From the NCBI GenBank assembly GCA_946415665.1, contig CAMKTI010000120.1:1-5289 (forward strand): DNA of 5,289 bases. Direction: 5' to 3'. Of the stretch, positions 1 to 5,289 are shown piece by piece. The notes beneath the pieces were generated by a model. That model saw nothing but the letters and a program-made list of their open reading frames with translations. It was not told where the DNA came from and did no database searches. Origin of the DNA: an uncultured Clostridia bacterium (GTDB lineage Bacteria; Bacillota; Clostridia; Lachnospirales; CAMVHY01). Every line of letters starts with the position of its first letter. Within the stretch, counting starts at the first letter, position 1. The position numbers and the translations under genes are program-made.

Positions 1-171
1 TACCATCTCCATTGCTTTGACTTTTGACTTGATTTTTATGTGAACGTTCCCTAGTTTATAATTGTTTTGTATTTTTTTGCTTGTGCTAAAAAATAACAGT
101 TTCAATAAAAAATAAGAAATAAGTAGGACAAAATTGATTTGATAAAAAAATAAATTTTGTTTTTTATAATG

Positions 172-180
172 TGGTATAAT
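172..180 (+). promoter_or_regulatory. Extended -10 promoter for the 547-aa gene
   Basis: TGGTATAAT is a perfect extended -10 element (TG-N-TATAAT) for the vegetative sigma factor. It predicts a transcript start near 186-188, about 27 bases before the ATG at 214. No good -35 hexamer lies 16-18 bases upstream (that stretch is A/T only), which is common for extended -10 promoters. A second TATAAT at 165-170 also lacks a well-spaced -35. The promoter lies inside the longest possible reading frame (TTG at 157), which argues against that upstream start. Confidence 0.6.
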
Positions 181-201
181 AACGGTATTAAAAATTTAAC
201 T

Positions 202-207
202 GAGGTG
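202..207 (+). promoter_or_regulatory. Shine-Dalgarno site that sets the start at 214
   Basis: GAGGTG lies six bases before the ATG at 214. The in-frame TTG at 157 and ATG at 169 have no ribosome binding site and overlap the -10 element, so translation most likely begins at 214. Confidence 0.8.
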
Positions 208-213
208 TTTGAA

Positions 214-1857
214 ATGGAAGAAGAAAGTGTTTTGATTGATACGGTCAAAGTTGAAAGGTGTTTTGAATCTTCCGGGGTTGGAAACGGTGTTTTTGATACA
301 AAAACGCCAGAGGTATGTATTGATGTCCGGGCTTTAAAAAGATTTTTGCATCGTAGGGAAAAAGATCCGTTGTTTGTAACCGAGAATGAAAAGTATGAAA
401 ATAAAGAGACGGGCGCTCAGTATTGGCGTGAATGTCCATCTATCTTTGTTAATGACAAATATGACTCATACGTTTCTGAGGATTTAGGAAAAATAGAATG
501 GAACGAAAACCGAAAAGAATTTGACACAATGAGCAAAGAACCAATTAAAACATTTAAGATAATGTTTTTTATTAAGAAGAATAAAAAGTTGACATCCGAT
601 GCCGAATTGATTTTAAAAAGAGATCAGTATGGGGAGCTTTATTTTTCATGTGAAGGTGAAAAAATAGAAAACTTAAAAGTTTGGTTGAAAACTCCCAATG
701 GCGTTTCTTTAGAATGTTGTACAGAAAAGGAAGAAGAAGTGGTAGAATCAGATGATCCGGATAACTTGTATTTAGATTTAGAAGAATGTGTTAAATTTTC
801 GCTTCAAAACGTGACAGAAAATATAAAGCATCTAAATTTATCTTTTAATGAGAAAAATAGCAATGAATTTACTATATACTATTTTGTAGAAACCAAAGAT
901 TCCAACGGGGAATATGAATTTGACTCGTGCGAAACAATATCTTTGAGCAAAGATAAAATTGGTAATGAGGATGTAATGTTAGGATATATTTCTGCTCACA
1001 ATGGAAAACCTGTTGAAACAAAAAAAATAAAAATGTTTATCGCAAGTGGGAATTGTAAGAAATTTGATTTTGAGGGGAAAAAATCAACTTCAAACAAGCA
1101 AATGGATTTATTAAGAAAAAAAGGATTCACTGAATTAGATGTTAAACGTGGGACAGATAAACAAACTGATAAATATTGTGTTGTGTACGATGGCAGACGT
1201 ATAGACAAAGAAAGCATCGGCTCATTTAGTGATACTAAGAGCTGGTCCAATAATTCTTTCAATAAAATAAATGATATTAATGTTAATGAATGTGGCATCA
1301 ATGCTGAAAAAAAGCAATTAAGACGAAATAAAACATCAACTCCTGATAGTAATTGCGAGAGTAAATCCAAAAAAGCTTTTACTTACACAGGAACTAATGA
1401 AGATTCTGAAAATGAAAAACAAGCAATAGAAAATTACTTAGATAAAAAAGTCGATTCTGTAATATGGTATGCAAATCCGAACGTTGTAAAAGATTTAAAC
1501 GAAAAAGGTTATGGACTCAGTCACTTAGAGAAAAAAAATTGCATAATAATTGACGTTTCTGAACTATGTAACAGTTTAGTTTATCGGTATAAAAACAATG
1601 ATAAAAATTTATGGTTTTTTCAAAGATGGTACGCAAAATTTACGCTTTTCTTTAATATTGGTAAAGTTGCTAAGATTCTCAAATGGAAAGAACAGTATAA
1701 AAGTGGTGATGATACACAACAAATAAAATCTAGTCTCAGTAATAACGACAATGAAAACAATAAAATAAAAAATGAGAATGAAAAAAGAGAAGAAGAGGAA
1801 AACATGGCTGCACCTCCTGGTTATGATGGAAATGATCTACTTAACAGTAATTTTTAA
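214..1857 (+). CDS. Protein of unknown function, 547 aa, modular and cysteine-containing
   Basis: I do not recognise this protein. The ATG at 214 follows GAGGTG at good spacing. There is no signal peptide or clear transmembrane helix, so it is probably cytoplasmic. Residues 1-290 look like short beta-rich modules. A strand/helix motif VCIDVRALKRFL is at 34-45, and two similar segments are EPIKTFKIMFFI (109-120) and KPVETKKIKMFI (265-276). YF...GEK (143-149) leads into a strand LKVWLK. Residues 335-405 are polar, Ser/Asn/Lys-rich and probably a linker. A second IDV motif (CIIIDVSEL, 443-451) precedes an aromatic segment, LWFFQRWYAKFTLFF (466-480). The end is a charged Asn/Glu/Lys tract (about 500-530) and a distinct 17-residue tail from M531. 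There are 14 scattered cysteines and no obvious catalytic motif. It has its own promoter and terminator, so it is probably monocistronic. It is less AT-rich than the M23 and ypeB genes and G exceeds C on its coding strand, unlike them. Parts resemble the partial gene at the right edge. The coding call is firm; the function is unknown. Confidence 0.86.
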   Translation: MEEESVLIDTVKVERCFESSGVGNGVFDTKTPEVCIDVRALKRFLHRREKDPLFVTENEKYENKETGAQYWRECPSIFVNDKYDSYVSEDLGKIEWNENRKEFDTMSKEPIKTFKIMFFIKKNKKLTSDAELILKRDQYGELYFSCEGEKIENLKVWLKTPNGVSLECCTEKEEEVVESDDPDNLYLDLEECVKFSLQNVTENIKHLNLSFNEKNSNEFTIYYFVETKDSNGEYEFDSCETISLSKDKIGNEDVMLGYISAHNGKPVETKKIKMFIASGNCKKFDFEGKKSTSNKQMDLLRKKGFTELDVKRGTDKQTDKYCVVYDGRRIDKESIGSFSDTKSWSNNSFNKINDINVNECGINAEKKQLRRNKTSTPDSNCESKSKKAFTYTGTNEDSENEKQAIENYLDKKVDSVIWYANPNVVKDLNEKGYGLSHLEKKNCIIIDVSELCNSLVYRYKNNDKNLWFFQRWYAKFTLFFNIGKVAKILKWKEQYKSGDDTQQIKSSLSNNDNENNKIKNENEKREEEENMAAPPGYDGNDLLNSNF

Positions 1858-1861
1858 TTTT

Positions 1862-1889
1862 AAAGAGCCTTTTTGAAAAGGCTTTTTTT
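1862..1889 (+). terminator. Intrinsic terminator of the 547-aa gene
   Basis: AGCCTTT (1866-1872), loop TTGA and AAAGGCT (1877-1883) form a seven-pair stem that can be extended by flanking A/T pairs and one G-T pair. It is followed by a T run to 1889. It starts a few bases after the TAA at 1857 and separates this gene from the M23 gene. Confidence 0.9.
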
Positions 1890-1965
1890 GTTGTGTAAAA
1901 ACATATAAATAAAAATCTTTTTCCAACTCAATGCATAAACTAACTTAAAATCATTTTTTATAAAC

Positions 1966-1970
1966 GGTGA
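1966..1970 (+). promoter_or_regulatory. Shine-Dalgarno site for the M23 gene, favouring the ATG at 1976
   Basis: GGTGA lies five bases before the ATG at 1976. The in-frame GTG at 1967 sits inside this site and has only T/A-rich sequence upstream, so the ATG is the better start and shortens the longest frame by three codons. I found no convincing promoter in 1890-1965. Confidence 0.6.
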
Positions 1971-1975
1971 AATAT

Positions 1976-2854
1976 ATGCGATACAAATTTAAATCTAAAT
2001 ATAAAAAAAAAATAATTTATGACCGCACAATTAATTTTTCTGCCATTATACTTATCATAATTTTAATTTTTTTCGCTCATAAATTTAATTTTTCTGACGT
2101 CGATTTTATTTTTTCTTGCAATCAAAAAAATATTTCTGCATTCGATATGCCATATCAAAATTTAATTACTATCAAAAATTTATCTCAAAAATATAATTTA
2201 TCTTTTTACGAATTAATTACGCTTTACTCGCTCGAAAATAATTTTTTTAAGCAAAAATATATTTCTGATAATCCAATCGAACTCGAAAAAGATCTAATTT
2301 TAAATTACAAGCAAATCAAAAAAAAATATCGCCCAAACTTAATAAAAAAATATCAAAATCTATATAAAAATTTAATCCAAGAAATAAAATTTTTTCCTGT
2401 GCCAAAAAATATTTCTGCCGACAATTATATTTTTTATAACAACTGGGAAAAAAATTATAAAAACAAAATTCCAAATGGCTGTGATATTTTTGACCGCGAA
2501 AATATTTCCGGGCGAATTCCAATAATTTCGATGACCGACGGAATAATTTCTCAAATAAACTGGAACGACCAAAAAGGCTATAACTTATCAATAAAATCTC
2601 CGAACAATAATATTTATCTTTATTGCCATCTCGAAAAATTTGCCGACGGGCTAGAAAAAAATTTAAAAATAAAATCAGGTACTTTGCTTGGCTACATGGG
2701 AAATACACAAAAAAAAGACACACAAAAATCTGTGCACCTTCACCTTTCAATAAAAACCAATTTAAAAAATAAATTTTTATCTCAAGATTTTTATATCAAT
2801 CCATATTTATTTCTGCGTTTAATTCAAGATCAAAATTTAAAATCAAAAAAATAA
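1976..2854 (+). CDS. Membrane-anchored M23/LytM-domain protein, possibly catalytically degenerate
   Basis: This 292-aa protein has a basic N-terminus (MRYKFKSKYKKK), one transmembrane segment (about 19-34) and an extracytoplasmic remainder. Residues about 60-135 are a Lys/Tyr/Leu-rich, mostly helical stalk. Residues about 150-282 form an M23 (LytM) fold: the zinc-site block PNGCDIFD (166-173), SMTDGIISQINW (185-196), YLYCHLE (214-220), GTLLGYMGNT (235-244) and the HxH motif VHLHL (253-257). M23 enzymes are zinc peptidases that cut peptidoglycan cross-links, and related clostridial proteins have HEGxDIM at the zinc site. Here the first zinc-ligand histidine (H of HxGxD) aligns with Pro166, while D170, H218, H254 and H256 are kept. 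That suggests weakened or lost hydrolase activity, as in Bacillus subtilis SpoIIQ, which also lacks a zinc-ligand histidine and works structurally at the mother cell-forespore interface. The length and one-pass topology also resemble SpoIIQ, but orthology is only inference. The gene converges on ypeB with 28 bases between the stops and no strong hairpin there. Family assignment is secure; the exact role is not. Confidence 0.92.
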   Translation: MRYKFKSKYKKKIIYDRTINFSAIILIIILIFFAHKFNFSDVDFIFSCNQKNISAFDMPYQNLITIKNLSQKYNLSFYELITLYSLENNFFKQKYISDNPIELEKDLILNYKQIKKKYRPNLIKKYQNLYKNLIQEIKFFPVPKNISADNYIFYNNWEKNYKNKIPNGCDIFDRENISGRIPIISMTDGIISQINWNDQKGYNLSIKSPNNNIYLYCHLEKFADGLEKNLKIKSGTLLGYMGNTQKKDTQKSVHLHLSIKTNLKNKFLSQDFYINPYLFLRLIQDQNLKSKK

Positions 2855-2882
2855 TATTTTTAATCAAGCCAAACCAAAATTT

Positions 2883-4250
2883 TTATTCAACTATAATTCC
2901 GCGCTGATTTTCTATTAATCTATAAATTTTTTCAAACTTACCGCTTTCCTGATTTATATAAATCAAAAATTTTTCTTGCTTATAAATTCCTGTAACCTCA
3001 TAACAAAATACTTCTTTTCCATTTTCTAATGGCACAACACATTCGTTTATTTTATTTTTTTCAAATTCATCCGGCAATAAATCTTCGACTAAATTCATAT
3101 CAATACCAAAAAAATTTTTTTCGCGTTCACAATGCATATTTAAATATCCCAAAGCTTCCAGACCAACAATTTTTTTTGCATACAAATCAATTTTTACTTT
3201 CACTAAATCCGAATAATAAATAATATTATTTTTTATTGGCATAAAATTAATCGTCAAGTATTTTTCTGTCTCCTCATAATAATTCTCATGCATATCCAAA
3301 AAATTATTATCCGCCAAAAATTTTTTTGCCAGCTCGATTCCATCTTCTACATTTAATTTATTTTCTAAATTTTTTTCTTTTGGCTCGCCAAGAATTAATA
3401 ATAAATATCCACCTTTTTTCGTAATCTCAAAATAAAATTCCTGATCATCATCATCCAACACATTAAAAAAATAAACCGACAGATTTTTTTTATTTATCTC
3501 GCCGCTATTTTTTATTTTCTTCATGTGATTTAAATACTTGCTCTCAAATATTTTTTTTATTTTTTCCGTCGCTTCAAGTTTATTTATTTCCTTTGCATTT
3601 ATTAACATTTTTGGACTTATATTTTTAACATGATCAGAAAAAGCTCCGTCATAAATTAATTCTCCATACTCCTGAAATTTTTTTTTCACATCATTCATCG
3701 ATGCATCAAATTTATTTTTATCTTCATTATTATTATTTTCATTTGCCAAAATTAATTTATCCCACGAAATTTTTTGTGCGACACAATCCTCATTCAAAAT
3801 TTTATTCATTTCAAAACTCAAATCATCAGCATAAATTTTTAAATCATTTATTTTTTGCCATTCGTTATCACTCAAATTTTTATTTTCGACAGATTTATTT
3901 AACATAGCGTAACAAAAATCGCTTGTCTGCGATAAATATTTTAATACATGCGAAATTAATTCATGATTACCAGGCAAACCGCTTAAATTATTATGAGCCA
4001 TCGAAGCCGAATGCCAGATTTGCGCAAAAAAAATTATGTTTTGGCGCGGAATTTTTGCCAACTCAACTTTTCTTAATAAATTTTTTACGTCATCAAGATA
4101 ATTAACTGTGTCATAAAATTGACATTCATAATTATTTTTTAAAACTTGTTTATGCCGATCAAAAATATTTTTTTTATCACGCGCAACAATCAAACTTAAA
4201 AAAAGAATAAAACTCAAAATCAAAAACATAAATTTAAATTTATTTTGCAA
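2883..4250 (-). CDS. ypeB: Spore germination / cortex protein YpeB
   Basis: YpeB is made in the developing spore and is needed to place and stabilise the cortex-lytic enzyme SleB, which breaks down cortex peptidoglycan at germination. The 455-aa length fits the family (about 450). The N-terminus has one hydrophobic segment (about 7-23), acting as a signal anchor. A helical region follows (about 30-155) with the family's YDTVNYLDDVKNLL-type segment (46-59). The signature LIYDGAFSDH is at 198-207. The C-terminal half carries PepSY-type repeats: about 230-290 (ending LLLILGEP), about 300-373 (EDGIELAKKFL, then YYSDLVKVKIDL and IVGLEALGYLNMH) and a last one to 450 (CYEVTGIYKQEKFLIYINQESG). The TTG start at 4250 is chosen because GGAG lies eight bases upstream; the ATG at 4229 is less well placed and would trim the anchor. 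In many spore formers sleB directly precedes ypeB. Here the upstream gene is unrelated and ends in a terminator, so sleB is not adjacent. A possible forespore promoter lies just upstream. No frameshift is visible. Confidence 0.94.
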   Translation of the reverse strand: MQNKFKFMFLILSFILFLSLIVARDKKNIFDRHKQVLKNNYECQFYDTVNYLDDVKNLLRKVELAKIPRQNIIFFAQIWHSASMAHNNLSGLPGNHELISHVLKYLSQTSDFCYAMLNKSVENKNLSDNEWQKINDLKIYADDLSFEMNKILNEDCVAQKISWDKLILANENNNNEDKNKFDASMNDVKKKFQEYGELIYDGAFSDHVKNISPKMLINAKEINKLEATEKIKKIFESKYLNHMKKIKNSGEINKKNLSVYFFNVLDDDDQEFYFEITKKGGYLLLILGEPKEKNLENKLNVEDGIELAKKFLADNNFLDMHENYYEETEKYLTINFMPIKNNIIYYSDLVKVKIDLYAKKIVGLEALGYLNMHCEREKNFFGIDMNLVEDLLPDEFEKNKINECVVPLENGKEVFCYEVTGIYKQEKFLIYINQESGKFEKIYRLIENQRGIIVE

Positions 4251-4258
4251 AATATCAG

Positions 4259-4262
4259 CTCC
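4259..4262 (-). promoter_or_regulatory. Shine-Dalgarno site that decides the TTG start of ypeB
   Basis: On the minus strand GGAG lies eight bases before the TTG at 4250. The first ATG, seven codons downstream, has only A/T-rich coding sequence before it, so TTG is the likelier start. Confidence 0.7.
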
Positions 4263-4277
4263 GAAGATTTATAAATT

Positions 4278-4306
4278 TATTCTTGCCAATTTTTTTCTTT
4301 TTGAAC
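4278..4306 (-). promoter_or_regulatory. Possible forespore (SigF/SigG-type) promoter of ypeB
   Basis: Read on the minus strand, GGCAAGAATA (4287 to 4278) matches every defined position of the Bacillus SigF -10 consensus GGNRANANTW. GTTCA (4306 to 4302) matches four of five positions of the -35 consensus GYWTA. The spacer is 14 bases, slightly shorter than the usual 15-16. The predicted start near 4271 gives a leader of about 20 bases with the GGAG site in place. Bacillus sleB-ypeB is transcribed in the forespore, which fits. The AT-rich background makes chance matches possible. Confidence 0.45.
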
Positions 4307-4332
4307 GCAAAAAAACTTCTGCCAATTTTTTT
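4284..4332. repeat. Perfect 13-base direct repeat, two copies 36 bases apart
   Basis: TGCCAATTTTTTT occurs at 4284-4296 and at 4320-4332. The first copy overlaps the proposed ypeB -10 element; the second forms most of the terminator loop. The T7 run makes it partly low complexity, but the TGCCAA part is shared too. Confidence 0.6.
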
Positions 4333-4349
4333 AACGACAGAAGTTTTTT
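4310..4349 (-). terminator. Intrinsic terminator downstream of the right-edge gene (bidirectional shape)
   Basis: CTTCTG (4316-4321) pairs with CAGAAG (4338-4343). The stem is extended by A6 (4310-4315) against T6 (4344-4349) around a 16-base loop. Reading leftward it ends in a T7 run and lies 43 bases past the TAA of the minus-strand gene, so it should stop that transcript before ypeB. It is symmetrical and could act in both directions, although no rightward gene ends here. Confidence 0.75.
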
Positions 4350-4392
4350 ATTTATCGATGAAAAATATTATGAACATCGAAGTTAATCATAA

Positions 4393-5289
4393 TTATTTGG
4401 CCGGTTCATCGTTGATGTCGATATTTTCTAAGCTTGGACGTTGTGTAATATTTGATTTTTGTGGTTCTGTGCTTGATTTTTGCACATGATCTGAAATACA
4501 TAATTTTTTTACTTTAATACCTATTTTCCCCCTTTTCTCACCTGTAAAATATTGCAAACAAAAACTGTCATTAATCAGTTCTAATTTAAGTGTTAGGGAT
4601 TTTATAAGAGTTTTATTAAGAGTGTTATTTTGTAAAAAACCCAATATACATGTTTTTCCGCTAAGTTCAATGTTGATATATGATAAATTCTCTAAATTTC
4701 CGATATTAATCTCTTTTATTTTTTTACCATTTTTGTCTCTAGCTAGTGGTTTGCCAAAAAAATCTTTCATATAGATATTTTTAAAATCTTTTTGTTCGAT
4801 TCCGTTGTTGATCAAAAACTCTTTTAAATCTGCAACCTCAATCTGAATTCCTAGCTCATGATTAGTTTTTTGCGACTCAAGCGCTTGTTCTAACCACAAA
4901 GTTTTTTTCTCTGTGTTGTTTTGTATTTGTTCAAGTACGTTGGATATATCATTCGTTTTTAATATTAATTTGCCATGTTCATAACGAAGGAATTCATATT
5001 TAAAATTACTATCAGGATCTTTGATCTTTGACAAAAGTTCTATCAATGCAACAGTGCATTTACAACCGTCGCTTATTTCCCATAATTCAGCTAGATCATC
5101 ATTAAATTTATTACTTTGTAAATTTGAATCAATTTCAAGATCATAAATGCGTAATGTCGTTATATTCTTTCTGTCAAGATTATCATCGATGCTATTTCTA
5201 AAATCATACGATTTAACAATATCTTCGTTTATAAAAGATAAATATTCAAAAGGTACAAGTCCTGTTGTAACGATAAAGTCTAAGATATC
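4393..5289 (-). CDS. Protein of unknown function, C-terminal part only (open at the right edge)
   Basis: The frame ends with TAA at 4393-4395 and has no stop up to base 5289, so 298 residues are visible and the start is outside the window. The TTG at 5046 has no Shine-Dalgarno site and lies within continuous coding sequence, so it is an internal leucine. I do not recognise the family. Visible parts are: an acidic region (1-80 of the fragment); YEFLRYEHGKLILK (98-111); a charged helical stretch (about 113-145); a strand/helix motif IQIEVADLKEFL (148-159); IYMKDFFGKPL (172-182) followed by KKIKEINIGN (189-198); beta-strands ending in YFTGEKRGKIGIKVKKL (247-263); and a polar tail ending NDEPAK. 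The IEV motif, the GKP...KKIK element and the YF..GEK...KV strand each have a counterpart in the 547-aa protein at the left, so the two may be distant paralogues. There is no signal or membrane segment in the visible part. Its base composition is richer in GC than ypeB and its G/C skew is near zero. Confidence 0.87.
   Translation of the reverse strand, partial: DILDFIVTTGLVPFEYLSFINEDIVKSYDFRNSIDDNLDRKNITTLRIYDLEIDSNLQSNKFNDDLAELWEISDGCKCTVALIELLSKIKDPDSNFKYEFLRYEHGKLILKTNDISNVLEQIQNNTEKKTLWLEQALESQKTNHELGIQIEVADLKEFLINNGIEQKDFKNIYMKDFFGKPLARDKNGKKIKEINIGNLENLSYINIELSGKTCILGFLQNNTLNKTLIKSLTLKLELINDSFCLQYFTGEKRGKIGIKVKKLCISDHVQKSSTEPQKSNITQRPSLENIDINDEPAK

Noticed and set aside
16..29. CtsR-type heat-shock operator
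   Set aside because: The reverse complement, AGTCAAA twice, resembles the heptads of CtsR sites, but those are separated by three bases and here there is no spacer.
1..195. Minus-strand frame open from 195 to the left edge
   Set aside because: It covers 65 codons without a stop, but the only usable starts (TTG at 105, ATG at 12 and 6) have no Shine-Dalgarno site. In sequence this AT-rich and this short, an open frame is weak evidence. It could be the beginning of a gene to the left, but I cannot support it.
157..213. Upstream TTG start adding 19 residues to the left protein
   Set aside because: It has no ribosome binding site and the extended -10 promoter lies inside the added segment.
996..1370. 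124-codon minus-strand frame inside the left gene
   Set aside because: It overlaps a well-supported gene, has low-complexity Leu/Ser/Phe composition and no ribosome binding site; it is a shadow frame.
1933..1964. Sporulation-type promoter before the M23 gene (GCATA at 1933-1937)
   Set aside because: GCATA fits a SigF/SigG -35, but no acceptable -10 lies at the right distance, and TATAAA at 1959-1964 is too close to the start codon.
2316..2750. 144-codon minus-strand frame inside the M23 gene
   Set aside because: It is antisense to conserved M23 motifs and has no recognisable product; it is a shadow frame.
2855..2882. Bidirectional terminator between the convergent M23 and ypeB genes
   Set aside because: Only short A/T inverted sequence is present, with no GC-containing stem.
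4355..4380. TCGATG/CATCGA hairpin between the right gene and its terminator
   Set aside because: It is only six base pairs around a 14-base A/T loop with no T run, so it is not convincing as a regulatory structure.

Overview
The window is very AT-rich and looks like the chromosome of a low-GC, endospore-forming Bacillota, probably a clostridium. The main evidence is a clear YpeB (germination/spore cortex protein) beside a membrane-anchored M23/LytM-domain protein of a type seen in clostridia. Shine-Dalgarno sites are GGAG/GAGG-type, start codons include TTG, and all four stop codons are TAA. The species cannot be named from this sequence.

Layout: (1) 1-213 is intergenic and ends in an extended -10 promoter. 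(2) 214-1857 (+) encodes a 547-aa soluble, cysteine-containing protein of unknown function, closed by a good intrinsic terminator at 1862-1889. (3) 1976-2854 (+) encodes a 292-aa single-pass membrane protein with a C-terminal M23 domain in which one zinc-ligand histidine appears to be proline. (4) 2883-4250 (-) is ypeB, convergent with the M23 gene. It has a TTG start with a GGAG Shine-Dalgarno site and a possible forespore-type (SigF/SigG) promoter. (5) A hairpin with A/T tracts on both sides at 4310-4349 separates ypeB from (6) a second protein of unknown function on the minus strand. That gene ends at 4393 and stays open through the right edge, so only its C-terminal 298 codons are visible.

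The two middle genes form a sporulation/spore-wall pair. The two outer genes are unlike them in base composition and strand skew (less AT-rich, different G/C asymmetry). By eye, the two outer proteins share short ordered motifs: an I-[DE]-V-x-x-L-K-x-F-L strand/helix element and a GKP...KKIK hairpin element. They may therefore belong to one undescribed modular family that flanks, or was inserted on both sides of, a core sporulation segment. This is the most interesting signal here. It rests on manual alignment only and no function can be assigned.

I saw no RNA gene, CRISPR array, transposase or insertion sequence.
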